Assembly: GCF_014837145.1 (NCBI RefSeq)
Contig: NZ_JACYFS010000007.1
Span: forward strand, 147,008-211,007
DNA: 64,000 bases
DNA from: Chryseobacterium caseinilyticum
GTDB taxonomy: Bacteria > Bacteroidota > Bacteroidia > Flavobacteriales > Weeksellaceae
Reading direction: 5' to 3'
Shown piece by piece: positions 9,454 through 17,850 of this stretch. The position numbers and the translations under genes were made by a program. Position 1 is the stretch's first letter, and each line of letters opens with the position of its first letter. The notes below the pieces were generated by a model. It ran no database searches, was not told where the DNA came from, and saw only the letters and a list, made by a program, of their open reading frames with translations.

Positions 9454-9612
9454 AAGGGAAATAAATTTCTTAAGATTATATTTTTATTTTCTCTCACAGA
9501 TTAAATGTTTTTGAATGTTTCTTCTGAGTAAAATCTGAGTGTGTTTTTGAAATACTTTAAAGTTTTTAGATCCGAAAACTGCTGAAAGCGGAAAATTCAG
9601 AACAGAATTGAA

Positions 9613-9620
9613 TATCTTTG
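9613..9620 (+). promoter_or_regulatory. Candidate -7 promoter box for the cupin gene
   Basis: TATCTTTG matches TAnnTTTG exactly, 26 bp before ATG 9646. No good -33 TTG is seen at the usual distance. Confidence 0.5.
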
Positions 9621-9645
9621 AAAAGATTGTTTTAATAATTTAAAA

Positions 9646-10083
9646 ATGAAAATATTTTCACCACTCATCGCGGCCGTCTTCATCATGCTGTTTCAGCAAA
9701 AAATGTATGCTCAGAAAGTTGAAACAGCAAAAGTGCCTGGTAATTACACCATCGAAAATTGCGTCAACGAATTTGATTTAGCTCAGGCAAAAAAAACAAA
9801 TTCCGGTTATCAGTATTGGTTCGCCGACAAAAAGTTTACTGAAGAAAACACCTTAAAGATGAGTATTGTAGAACCCGGAAAATCTACGCACGCTCCACAT
9901 CGCCATCCTGAGGAAGAATTTTTTTATATTCTTGAAGGAAAAGCTTCTTTTTATCTCAACGGAAAAACCGTGGAAGTCGGCCCGAATACCAGTTTGTACT
10001 GTCCGCCCAACTCAGATCACGGAATCAGCAATGCTGGAGATAAAGATTTGAAATATCTGGTGATTAAAAAGGATTTGCGTTAG
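9646..10083 (+). CDS. Secreted single-domain cupin protein
   Basis: 145 residues. Signal peptide MKIFSPLIAAVFIMLFQQKMYAQ. The cupin fold carries both motifs: motif 1 HAPHRHPEEEFFYILEG (metal ligands His, His and Glu) and motif 2 PPNSDHGISNAGD (His). The metal site therefore looks intact. An exported cupin may act on a small sugar or stabilise a metabolite, but the substrate cannot be told. It is monocistronic, with its own promoter box upstream. Confidence 0.75.
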   Translation: MKIFSPLIAAVFIMLFQQKMYAQKVETAKVPGNYTIENCVNEFDLAQAKKTNSGYQYWFADKKFTEENTLKMSIVEPGKSTHAPHRHPEEEFFYILEGKASFYLNGKTVEVGPNTSLYCPPNSDHGISNAGDKDLKYLVIKKDLR

Positions 10084-10241
10084 TCGTAAACCTTATCGTT
10101 TAAAAAAAAATCTCACGCAAATGAAACAGATTGAGCCGAATAATTAAAAATCTGCAACATCAGCAAAATCTTCGGGAATCCTAAAAAATTAACGATGATC
10201 CGCAAATTTTCATCGTTAGAAAAACCTTGTATTTCTTATTT

Positions 10242-10310
10242 AAGTCAACGCCTTTGTGTAACTTAAAAACGATAATTATTATAATTCTTTGTTTGGCTTT
10301 GCGTTAAATT
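10242..10310 (+). repeat. Dispersed repeat, ACGCCTTTGTGTAACTTAA to CTTTGCGTTAAATT
   Basis: It starts AACGCCTTTGTGTAACTTAA and ends TTTGGCTTTGCGTTAAATT. A reverse-oriented copy lies at 25481-25553, and related copies (GCCTTTGCGAACTTAA) at 49144, 50348 and 52862. It is the only recognisable content of the 346-bp gap 10084-10429. Confidence 0.55.
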
Positions 10311-10429
10311 AAATTTTATAAAAAATTGCAGATGTTCAAAAAAATTAATCAAAGATAAATTCCTGCTTCAGAAAGTTTGAGAAATTCAACAGATTGCGGT
10401 GTCAATAACAATAAAAATTACAACGTTAA

Positions 10430-11239
10430 TCAAGGCTCATACACCAGTCTGAAAAACGAAGACACATTTTCTTTATCGTGCGAAACAGGAATTCCCGTTA
10501 CGAATCCTACCGCAAAATGAGAATCCAGTTTGATTTTGATTTGTGGACGGAGCGTGACAAACATTTTTCCGTGGGTGATTTCTTTATTCACTTCCATCCC
10601 GATGAAATGACCGGAGTTGGGTAGCGAATACATCACGGAAGTATTAATCTGCCAGTCGACCGGAGTTGCTTTTTCGCCCAGTTCGTGCTGAATCATCGGA
10701 TAGGTGTAAACCAAAGTGTGAATATTGGAACCCCATTTTTTCGCTGCCACAAAAAACGGACTGTACACCAAGCCGGTAATGAATTTTCCTCTGCCGTAAT
10801 TTTTAAAATCTGTGAACTCCAGAACCTGCGTGTAGCCCAAAGCCATCGAAGTCTGAGATTTTTCCGAAACAAAAAACGTGTACTGCGCAGAAAGCCTGAT
10901 TCCGTCTAATCGGTTTCCCGGAATCTGTTCTTTGGTAGAATTGTTTTTCGGAGTGAAAAAAGAAAAATCTGTTTCCACCTCCAGACCTAATCTGTTGATC
11001 GGCGCAAATTCGTATTCGGCTAAATAACCATTTTCTCTGTAATCAGTTCCGCTTGAAAAATCTGCACCCAGATTAAATTCCTTTTCGCCTTTTCTGGCTC
11101 CGAGATCCCGCACCAAATCCTGAAAAATAGGTTCTGCATGAGAAACTTTTACAGGTTTAGACTGTGTTTGTGCAAATGCTGAAAAGCATCCTAAAATACT
11201 TAAAATTCCTGTGAGTATAATTCGTTCCGTAGTTTTCAT
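10430..11239 (-). CDS. Outer-membrane beta-barrel protein of unknown role
   Basis: 269 residues from ATG 11239: signal peptide MKTTERIILTGILSILGCFSAFAQ, then the marked motif HAEPIFQDLVRDLGARKGEKE followed by amphipathic strands (GLEVETDFSFFTP, GIRLSAQYTFFVSEKSQTSM, MFVTLRPQIKIKLDSHFAVG) and a C-terminal aromatic-containing strand. It resembles conserved flavobacterial barrel proteins without assigned function. A start at 11257 would place six extra residues before the signal. Monocistronic. Confidence 0.65.
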   Translation of the reverse strand: MKTTERIILTGILSILGCFSAFAQTQSKPVKVSHAEPIFQDLVRDLGARKGEKEFNLGADFSSGTDYRENGYLAEYEFAPINRLGLEVETDFSFFTPKNNSTKEQIPGNRLDGIRLSAQYTFFVSEKSQTSMALGYTQVLEFTDFKNYGRGKFITGLVYSPFFVAAKKWGSNIHTLVYTYPMIQHELGEKATPVDWQINTSVMYSLPNSGHFIGMEVNKEITHGKMFVTLRPQIKIKLDSHFAVGFVTGIPVSHDKENVSSFFRLVYEP

Positions 11240-11301
11240 ACTGCAAATCAACAGCACGAATCGGGAAAAATTTGGGAAGAAATCTGGAAAGAACTGGGAA
11301 T

Positions 11302-12171
11302 TTAGATTTTCATTATCATCTCAGAAAAACTTTTCATCGCCTCGGTTTGATATGCTTCTTTCAACTGCATTAAAACAGCTTTGCGCTCAGCCTTATTTTC
11401 TGTAATCGGAATGGTCACCAGATTTTGTCTGTCATTTACTGTGGAATCGGCCAGAATGGTGTGAAAAATTCCGTTTTCTACAATTTCTATCAAAGTAGGG
11501 ATGTCGTTGATCTTCATTTTTACGTTGGGAGAGATGAGGTTTTGTTTAAATAAATCCATGACGTAATGTGTAGTACTAAAACCGTCAAAAGGCATTGCTA
11601 AAGGGAGTTCAGCAATGGTTTTAAGATTGATCTTTTTAAGTTTTGAAAATTCAGAATTTGTAGAAGTTACAAACATCATTTCAGAAACAAAAAGATTCTG
11701 ATACGTGAAATTTTCTGCCGGATGAGCTTCCTGATAACTTAAAACCAGATCGAGTTCAGCATCGCTTAATTTTTTCAGCAGAATATCGGTAGTTTCAAAA
11801 AGGATTTCAAGATTGATCTGAGGATAATTCTGAATGAAATTTTTCACAGCAGGAACCAATATCGAACGAAGTCCATACGAAACACCAATCATAAGACTTC
11901 CGCGTGAGAGTTTTTTTAGATCATTCATCGCCAGTAAAGATTCTTCAGAGCTCCGGACCGATTTTTTGGCAAACTCAGCGAAAACATTTCCGGCTTCGGT
12001 AAGCTGAATTCTTTTCCCGATTCTATTGAAAAGCGGCGTATCAATTTCCATTTCCAACTGTTTAATCTGTTGGGAAAGCGTACTTTGACTGATGTGCATC
12101 GCATTCGCAGCTTCCGTAAAGTTCATCAGCTCTTTGGCTTTGAGGAAATATTTCAGTTGACGGAGTTCCAT
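11302..12171 (-). CDS. LysR-family transcriptional regulator
   Basis: 289 residues from ATG 12171, where MELRQLKYFLKAKELMNF begins. The winged helix-turn-helix contains FTEAANAMHISQSTLSQQIKQ. The rest is a two-lobe effector-binding domain (SLMIGVSYGLRSILVPAVKNF; LDLVLSYQEAHPAENF). An upstream in-frame start at 12279 would run through the intergenic region and is rejected. It is divergent from an MFS exporter with 100 bp between them, so it very likely regulates that exporter and itself. The inducer is unknown. Confidence 0.85.
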   Translation of the reverse strand: MELRQLKYFLKAKELMNFTEAANAMHISQSTLSQQIKQLEMEIDTPLFNRIGKRIQLTEAGNVFAEFAKKSVRSSEESLLAMNDLKKLSRGSLMIGVSYGLRSILVPAVKNFIQNYPQINLEILFETTDILLKKLSDAELDLVLSYQEAHPAENFTYQNLFVSEMMFVTSTNSEFSKLKKINLKTIAELPLAMPFDGFSTTHYVMDLFKQNLISPNVKMKINDIPTLIEIVENGIFHTILADSTVNDRQNLVTIPITENKAERKAVLMQLKEAYQTEAMKSFSEMIMKI

Positions 12172-12271
12172 TCGTAAATCGGTTTTATAGATTGATGTTA
12201 TCGAAATAAAGCGTTTTACAAATTTAAAAATTATACTGAACTTTGCTTTATCAAAATAATTTAAACAGCAA
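12172..12271. promoter_or_regulatory. Divergent lysR/exporter control region
   Basis: It holds an exact TAnnTTTG box for lysR (CAAATTTA on the plus strand, 12219-12226). It also holds an inverted pair ATAAAGC (12206-12212) and GCTTTAT (12245-12251) that could form part of a LysR operator. No clean -7 box for the exporter was found. Confidence 0.45.
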
Positions 12272-13453
12272 ATGGACAAAGCGGAAAAAAATACAAAACG
12301 GTTATGGGCGATCCAGATCTGTATTTTTCTTTCGGGTTTGTCGGTTTTTTCACAGCTCTATTTATTTCAGCCTCTGCTTCCCAATGTCGCTTCAGAATTC
12401 AAGACTTCCGTTGGTGACAGTTCGCTGTTGGTCTCTTCATCGACGATAGGAATGGCTACCGGACTGTTGTTTTTTTCATTTAAAGCTGATGCATTTTCAA
12501 GGAAAAAACTCATGCTGTTCTCTTTACTCAGTTCTGCATTTTTAACGTTAATTTCCTCATACGTCCATCAACTTGAAATCCTTGTTCTTCTCGGTGTTTT
12601 AAAAGGTTTTGTTATTTCGGGAGTGTCGGCAGTCGCTCTGGCGTACATCACTGAAGAAGTCTCAACCTCAGTATTGGGTCTGACCTTGAGCATGTATCTG
12701 AGCGGAAATATTATCGGAGGTATGAGCGGAAGAATTTTTGCAATCTTGCTAGCAGGAGAAGTGGGATGGCGAAATGCTGTTTTAATCATCGGTGTTGAGA
12801 GCCTTTTTCTGGCATTGGTTTTCTGGAAATTTTTCCCTGAATCCCAATTTTTCAGACCACAGAGACAGCGTCTGGCTTTAAAAATGCGACAGATGAAAAC
12901 GTTTTTTTCTGATTCTGATTTTTTAAGTTTGTACTTCATCGCTGCTTTGCTGATGGGATCTTTCGTGAGTGTTTACAATTATCTGAGCTTCAGATTAGAA
13001 CAGCCTCCATTTTCACTGAATCATATTTTCATTGCATTCATTTTTTTGATGTACACAGTTGGGGTTTTTGGAACGATGCTTTCAGGAAGATGGTCTGTAA
13101 AATACTGTCAGTCGACAATCCTTAAAACTTCAGTATTGACTATGATTATCGGAGTTTTCTGTCTTTTTTCGACCAATGTCTGGATCGTTATTGTAGGCTT
13201 GGGATTATTTACCTTCACGTTTTTTGCAGCACACACGATGGCAAGCAGAATGGTAGCTGTAAAAGCAAAAGCGGCAAAATCTGCGGCAACGTCAATTTAC
13301 TGGCTGTTTTATTACTTTGGATCCAGTGTTTTGGGAAGTGGCAGCGGTTATTTTCTACATGCTACATCATGGTTTTGGTTTGTCGGATTGCTAAGTCTCG
13401 CCGTTGCTATTTCATTTATATTAACCTTAAAAACACAGACAATTAAATCTTAA
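12272..13453 (+). CDS. MFS transporter, YnfM-like exporter
   Basis: 393 residues with about 12 hydrophobic helices. The first is ICIFLSGLSVFSQLYLFQPL, a segment seen in DHA-type MFS proteins of the YnfM group. The loop between helices 2 and 3 has KADAFSRKKLML, a variant of the MFS signature. It is divergent from the LysR gene and followed after 3 bp by a metallo-hydrolase gene, so the pair may be induced together and export or detoxify a small molecule. The substrate is not deducible. Confidence 0.8.
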   Translation: MDKAEKNTKRLWAIQICIFLSGLSVFSQLYLFQPLLPNVASEFKTSVGDSSLLVSSSTIGMATGLLFFSFKADAFSRKKLMLFSLLSSAFLTLISSYVHQLEILVLLGVLKGFVISGVSAVALAYITEEVSTSVLGLTLSMYLSGNIIGGMSGRIFAILLAGEVGWRNAVLIIGVESLFLALVFWKFFPESQFFRPQRQRLALKMRQMKTFFSDSDFLSLYFIAALLMGSFVSVYNYLSFRLEQPPFSLNHIFIAFIFLMYTVGVFGTMLSGRWSVKYCQSTILKTSVLTMIIGVFCLFSTNVWIVIVGLGLFTFTFFAAHTMASRMVAVKAKAAKSAATSIYWLFYYFGSSVLGSGSGYFLHATSWFWFVGLLSLAVAISFILTLKTQTIKS

Positions 13454-13456
13454 ATT

Positions 13457-14173
13457 ATGAAAGTGGTCGCATTGAAAGAAGGGAATTTTTCTGCTAACAA
13501 AGAAAAAGAATTCGTGTTTCTGGATGAATCTTCGAAAGGGATTAAAATGTCCATTCAGCCATTTCTGGTGATGACTGGAACTGAAAATATCCTTTTGGAT
13601 GCTGGTTTGGGATGGCTTGAAAATCATCAGCCTAAAATTGTTGTGAATCTTTCAGAACATAAACTTCAGCCTTCTCACATTGATAAAATCTTACTTTCAC
13701 ATCTGCACAAAGATCATATTTCGGGTCTGGTCAATACTTCCGCAGAAGAGTGGAATTTAAATTTCCCTGATGCTGAAATTTATATTCAAAAAAGAGAATA
13801 TGAATTTGCTTTGAGTAAAAAAGGCAGTTTATCTTTCGATTTTGAAATTCTTGATTTTATCATTAAAAATGCTGAAATTATCTGGATGAATGAAGATTCC
13901 GGAAGTATTTCTAATGAGATTACTTTTCAGGTTACCGGTGGCCATTCGCCTTTCCATCAGGTTTTCTGGATTAAAAATGAAGAGGAAATTTATTTTTATG
14001 GAGCAGATAATTTACCACAATCGGCTTATTTGAAATATCATTTGGCTTACAAAACGGATTTTGACGGTAAAACTGCAAAAGATCACCGGATAGAGTGGGA
14101 GATTCTTGCGAAAAAAGAACACTGGAAAGTCCTGCTATATCACGATCTCGAACAATCTATTCTGGAATTTTAA
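13457..14173 (+). CDS. Metallo-beta-lactamase-fold hydrolase
   Basis: 238 residues, no signal peptide, so cytoplasmic. The zinc motif HLHKDH (residues 82-87) matches HxHxDH. Later ligands are the His in TGGHSPFHQVF, the Asp in FYGADNLPQ and the terminal His in LLYHDLE. The set looks complete. It fits the MBL-fold lactonase/esterase group (AttM/AiiA-like architecture), though substrate identity is only inference. It is translationally close to the MFS gene (3-bp gap). Confidence 0.8.
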   Translation: MKVVALKEGNFSANKEKEFVFLDESSKGIKMSIQPFLVMTGTENILLDAGLGWLENHQPKIVVNLSEHKLQPSHIDKILLSHLHKDHISGLVNTSAEEWNLNFPDAEIYIQKREYEFALSKKGSLSFDFEILDFIIKNAEIIWMNEDSGSISNEITFQVTGGHSPFHQVFWIKNEEEIYFYGADNLPQSAYLKYHLAYKTDFDGKTAKDHRIEWEILAKKEHWKVLLYHDLEQSILEF

Positions 14174-14184
14174 TTCATTTGAAT

Positions 14185-15462
14185 TTAAAACCTGACTTGG
14201 AATTCGTGCATTCCATCTTTAAAATCATACGAAACTGAGAAATCATAAAGTTCAGCAATTGCCTGTACAATCGCCAGTCCCAAACCGCTTCCGGACTGAT
14301 GTTGTTCTGATTTCTGGAATCGGGTGAATATTTTTTCGGAATCCAGAGACTTTTCAATTCCGGTATTCGAAACAATTAATTTTTTCGCTTCAATTTTAAC
14401 TTCCACTTTTCCTGATTTGATATTGTGGAAAATGGCATTACGCAATAAATTGGAAACGACAATATTGATCAGTGCAGCATCGGCTTGGACGAAAAGTTCG
14501 GTGTTTTGTGAAAATTGAATTTCGACCTGTTTAAATTCAGCAATGTCGTGAAGATCTTCAATATTTCTTCCGACAATTGTATTGACTTTAATTTCCTGAT
14601 TGTCAAAAAACTGTTTGTTTTCAATTTTGGTAAGCAAAAGAAGCGATTTGTTGAGGCGAACCAGTCTTTCGATGATTTCCATAATTTCAGCAATCTTTTC
14701 TGCCTGATTTTCAGTGAGATTCTCTTTTTCAATCAACAGTTCAAGCTTGCTGATGGCGATGGCTAAAGGAGTCTGAAGTTCGTGTGAAGCATTACCTATA
14801 AATTCTTTCTGCTGCTCATAACTTTTTTCACTGTACTGCAAAAGAGTCGTGACGGCATCCTGCAAATCGCTGAATTCTTTGGTTTTGGTTTCAACTTTAG
14901 GATAAGCTTTGCTGATTCCCAGACGGTAATTTTTCAGTTCATGCAGAAGTTCATAAAAAGGCTTCCACAGCCGCTGCAATACGAAATTATTGATGACTAA
15001 AATATTGAAAATCAAAAGCACATACAATCCTGCTGCGTCCCAAAGCAGTTCTTTTACGAGATCATCTTCTTCAACCATATTGTTGAAAATTTTAAGCTCG
15101 TAGAAATTTCCGTTTTGCTCAAAAACAGTCGTCAGAATTCTTACAGGTTCCAGTTCCGGCGCTTCGTCGTCAGCGTCCTGAGCATAAATTTCGGTGTCTT
15201 CGTACGTATCTTTAAAGTTAAGTGCTTTGTTTTTGCTTATTGGATTTACAGAAAAAAAACCTTCATCAAAAGTTTTCTGTTGCAGAATAGTAGGATCTTT
15301 TTCTGCTTTAAAAACGATTTGCCTTTTATAATTTTCGAGCTCTTCATCTACGCTGTCTTTGATTTCATCAAGCATATTAAAATAGAAAACCACCGACCAT
15401 AAACTTACGATCAGCAGAAGCCAGCTCATGAGATGAAGTATAGATTTGTTGAGCAGTTTCAT
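14185..15462 (-). CDS. Sensor histidine kinase
   Basis: 425 residues. Two transmembrane helices (residues about 8-30 and 145-168) enclose a periplasmic sensor region of about 115 residues. The H-box is FIGNASHELQTPLAIA, with phospho-acceptor His about 227. The ATPase has an N-box (VVSNLLRNAIFHN) and G-box (GSGLGLAIVQAIAELY). Its ATG overlaps the TGA of the response-regulator gene, so the two are translationally coupled. The signal is unknown; in this group of bacteria such pairs often accompany PepSY-like proteins, and one lies at 8900. Confidence 0.9.
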   Translation of the reverse strand: MKLLNKSILHLMSWLLLIVSLWSVVFYFNMLDEIKDSVDEELENYKRQIVFKAEKDPTILQQKTFDEGFFSVNPISKNKALNFKDTYEDTEIYAQDADDEAPELEPVRILTTVFEQNGNFYELKIFNNMVEEDDLVKELLWDAAGLYVLLIFNILVINNFVLQRLWKPFYELLHELKNYRLGISKAYPKVETKTKEFSDLQDAVTTLLQYSEKSYEQQKEFIGNASHELQTPLAIAISKLELLIEKENLTENQAEKIAEIMEIIERLVRLNKSLLLLTKIENKQFFDNQEIKVNTIVGRNIEDLHDIAEFKQVEIQFSQNTELFVQADAALINIVVSNLLRNAIFHNIKSGKVEVKIEAKKLIVSNTGIEKSLDSEKIFTRFQKSEQHQSGSGLGLAIVQAIAELYDFSVSYDFKDGMHEFQVRF

Positions 15463-16136
15463 TTTTCTGTCAATTTGTAACCGATTCCGTAGACTGCTTC
15501 AATTTCGATCTCGGCATTGGATTGCTGCAGTTTTTTCCTTAAATTTTTGATTTGATAATAAATAAAATCAAAATTATCTGCCTGATCGATGTGATCGCCC
15601 CAAACATGCTCTGCCAAAGCCGTTTTCGTCACCAACCGTTTTTTATTAAGAAGAAAAAAATGGAGAATGTCAAATTCTTTTCGGTTGAGCGTAATCAGTT
15701 CTCCATTTACAGAAAAGCTCCGCTCTGTAAGATCCAGTTCGATATTGCCCATCTCAATACTGTTTTTGCCGTCCTGATTTTTTCTGCGGAGAACAGCTTT
15801 TATTCTGGCGTTGAGTTCGGCATTGTGAAAAGGTTTTGTTAGATAATCATCGGCTCCGAGTTCCAGTCCGGCAAGTTTATCATCAAGAGAATCTTTTGCC
15901 GAAATGATGATGACATTTTCCGATTTTCCCATGTCTTTCAGCTGCTGAAGAAGTTGCAGTCCATTTCCTCCGGGAAGCATGATGTCGAGCAGGATACAGT
16001 CGTAACTATACAGCGCAATTTTTTCGCTTGCGGACTGATAATTTTCGGCAGTCTCAATCAGAAACTGCTCCTGAATCAGCGAATCATGAATCGATTTCAA
16101 AAGTTCTTTTTCGTCTTCTACAACAAGGATTTTCAT
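15459..16136 (-). CDS. OmpR-family response regulator
   Basis: 225 residues. Receiver domain with the acidic pair in VVEDEKE, phospho-acceptor Asp51 (CILLDIMLPGGNG) and Lys101 (DYLTKPF). The C-terminal winged helix includes NRKEFDILHFFLLNKKRLVTK and ends IEAVYGIGYKLTEK. It partners the kinase encoded directly downstream. The -7 promoter box ends 4 bp before its ATG, so the transcript may be leaderless. Confidence 0.92.
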   Translation of the reverse strand: MKILVVEDEKELLKSIHDSLIQEQFLIETAENYQSASEKIALYSYDCILLDIMLPGGNGLQLLQQLKDMGKSENVIIISAKDSLDDKLAGLELGADDYLTKPFHNAELNARIKAVLRRKNQDGKNSIEMGNIELDLTERSFSVNGELITLNRKEFDILHFFLLNKKRLVTKTALAEHVWGDHIDQADNFDFIYYQIKNLRKKLQQSNAEIEIEAVYGIGYKLTEK

Positions 16137-16140
16137 GAGG

Positions 16141-16148
16141 CAAATGTA
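16141..16148 (-). promoter_or_regulatory. -7 promoter box of the response regulator, predicting a leaderless transcript
   Basis: CAAATGTA on the plus strand is TACATTTG on the coding strand. The final G is 5 positions before the A of ATG 16136, so the expected transcription start coincides with the start codon. No -33 TTG was seen. Confidence 0.5.
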
Positions 16149-16208
16149 GAGAATGATTCTGGAAAGAGGTGGGAATTTTCTTTTAAACTGATTTCAAGGC
16201 CGATTGAT

Positions 16209-16892
16209 TCATCGCATCCAACCTTCAATAATATAATTTTTCTGTTTAATTTTATATTCAGAACTGCTGTTGGGATGATACCAAAGTTCAATTCTCGCTC
16301 CGTACTGATCATCCCACGACCCTTCGTAAATTGTAAAATCTCCGGTGTAGATTTTTGTATCTGGCTTTTCGACAACAATTTTTGAATGCTCTGTAATCCT
16401 ATTTTCAGATAATCTGTCGTTTGAAGTTATTTCAAATGCTTTAATATAAAAATATCCCGATTCTTTAGGTTGATGATTAGTGTAGAAATTATAAATTCCA
16501 GGCTGTGAAAGTTCTGCTAGCCTAAAATCGTTTTGCTTTAAGTCTTTTTGTGTCAATTCTTTTTCAGCAGGAATTTCAAATTTTATATTTTTTGGAATTA
16601 CTTTATTAGCGCCATAGAAATCGGGTGGTGAAAATGCAAGATACATTGATACTGAAAAAAACAGAAACGCAGATACCATAATTTGAGGAAAAAGAAAGTA
16701 CCATTTTTTTATTACAATTTGCACAACGGCAGAAATAAAATTTCCTAAAATATTTAAGTAGAAAATAGCCAGAGACAAATCAATTATTTCATCTTTTTTA
16801 AGAATCATTCCTAACTGGAAAATGAGGTAAGGGATTAAGTAAAATAGTATTGGTATGTACCAAGTGATAAAATATTTTTTCAGGATTTTCAT
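16209..16892 (-). CDS. Membrane protein of unknown function
   Basis: 227 residues. Three transmembrane segments lie in the first half (YFITWYIPILFYLIPYLIF; LSLAIFYLNILGNFISAVV; FPQIMVSAFLFFSVSMYLAF), followed by a soluble domain of about 130 residues ending in YEGSWDDQYGARIELWYHP. I do not recognise a family. The C-terminal part is predicted to lie outside the cytoplasm. It stands alone between the two-component system and another small membrane protein. Confidence 0.55.
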   Translation of the reverse strand: MKILKKYFITWYIPILFYLIPYLIFQLGMILKKDEIIDLSLAIFYLNILGNFISAVVQIVIKKWYFLFPQIMVSAFLFFSVSMYLAFSPPDFYGANKVIPKNIKFEIPAEKELTQKDLKQNDFRLAELSQPGIYNFYTNHQPKESGYFYIKAFEITSNDRLSENRITEHSKIVVEKPDTKIYTGDFTIYEGSWDDQYGARIELWYHPNSSSEYKIKQKNYIIEGWMR

Positions 16893-17000
16893 TAAATTTG
16901 ATTTTGGTCAGTTGAAATAAAAAGAATTAATGTAGAGGTTAGACTTATTTTTACTAAAGTCCGTACATAGTAATAATTTAGTTTTACCGCTTTGTCTTTC

Positions 17001-17055
17001 ATTCCATAGGAATCTAAACCCTTTTGCTTTCTGAGTGTTGAGATTCCTACGGAAT
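17001..17055. repeat. Dispersed hairpin ATTCCATAGGAATCT / AGATTCCTACGGAAT
   Basis: Left arm 17001-17015 and right arm 17041-17055 are near-perfect inverted repeats, followed by GACAAA. A second copy with the same right arm is at 24320-24381, and a looser relative (ending AGGATGACAAAC) at 27119-27182. It is the main content of the gap 16893-17096. Confidence 0.6.
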
Positions 17056-17096
17056 GACAAAACGACGCTGATTTTAGCGCTATATGTAAAAATACG

Positions 17097-17582
17097 TTAA
17101 TTAAATTTTTGAATTTCTGCGATAAACTTTTTAATCTCCACCGATTTCTGCGTTCCAATCAACAGTTTCTTTCCATCTTTAAAAACAAGCTGTAATCCCA
17201 AATCACCAGAAACAGTATACGCTTTTCCTCTTCCGAAAGATACAATTCGTAATCCCCAGCCTCCATAATCCATCAATGGCGAATATTCTCTGATATAAGC
17301 TTTCTCTATAGATTTCCACGGGAAATATTTAAAATGAAAATGAAATGGGAAAAGGCGGACCCGGATTCCCAGAGTATCAATTTTAGTTTCTAATTTAATA
17401 ATGAAAAACAAAAGGAAAATTAAAATGGGAATGGCTAAAGAAATAATCAATTCCGTAGTAGAGAAAAATTCAGCATTACCGATTGAATTATATGCGGAAA
17501 ATCCGAGCACAAAAAGAATAATCAGCCAAAGCCACCACTGCCTGAAACGTTGGATTTCGTAAAATTCCGGATTGTCTTTCAT
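17097..17582 (-). CDS. Small membrane protein with PH-like domain
   Basis: 161 residues. Two transmembrane helices (WWLWLIILFVLGFSAYNSI and TTELIISLAIPILIFLLFFI) precede a cytoplasmic beta-rich domain: IDTLGIRVRLFPFHFHFKYF, then WKSIEKAYIREYSPLMDYGG and WGLRIVSFGRGKAYTVSG. The layout resembles bacterial PH-domain membrane proteins (DUF6141-like). No function can be assigned. Confidence 0.6.
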   Translation of the reverse strand: MKDNPEFYEIQRFRQWWLWLIILFVLGFSAYNSIGNAEFFSTTELIISLAIPILIFLLFFIIKLETKIDTLGIRVRLFPFHFHFKYFPWKSIEKAYIREYSPLMDYGGWGLRIVSFGRGKAYTVSGDLGLQLVFKDGKKLLIGTQKSVEIKKFIAEIQKFN

Positions 17583-17663
17583 TGGAATTAATTGATATTT
17601 AAAAATAAGAAATTTTTAATTTATATCGGAATTAAGTTCACGCAGATTAGACAAATTTAGCAG

Positions 17664-17714
17664 ATATTAAAAATTCAGTTTAATATTAAAAATTCAGTTT
17701 AATATTAAAAATTT
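17664..17714. repeat. 19-bp tandem repeat, about 2.7 copies
   Basis: The unit ATATTAAAAATTCAGTTTA is repeated exactly at 17664 and 17683 and partly from 17702. It lies upstream of the first pectin gene, in a gap of 268 bp that also holds a CACGCAGATTAGAC fragment of the CGCAGATT repeat family. Confidence 0.7.
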
Positions 17715-17827
17715 TATAATGGTAGGATGAAATAAAAATTTTCACTGAAAAAACATACAGAAAAATTTGAAGTGACTTTTTAAGAAACATTTAAGGTTAA
17801 AAATTCATACAGTATTAAGAATATCTT

Positions 17828-17835
17828 TACTTTTG
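17828..17835 (+). promoter_or_regulatory. -7 promoter box of the DUF4861/PL10 operon
   Basis: TACTTTTG matches TAnnTTTG exactly and lies 15 bp before ATG 17851. It overlaps a possible TTG start at 17833, which argues against that longer start. Confidence 0.5.
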
Positions 17836-17850
17836 ATAAAACTACATTTT

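Noticed and set aside
16892..17158. Short minus-strand open frame
   Set aside because: It runs through the hairpin repeat at 17001-17055 and overlaps the end of the 17097 gene in another frame.
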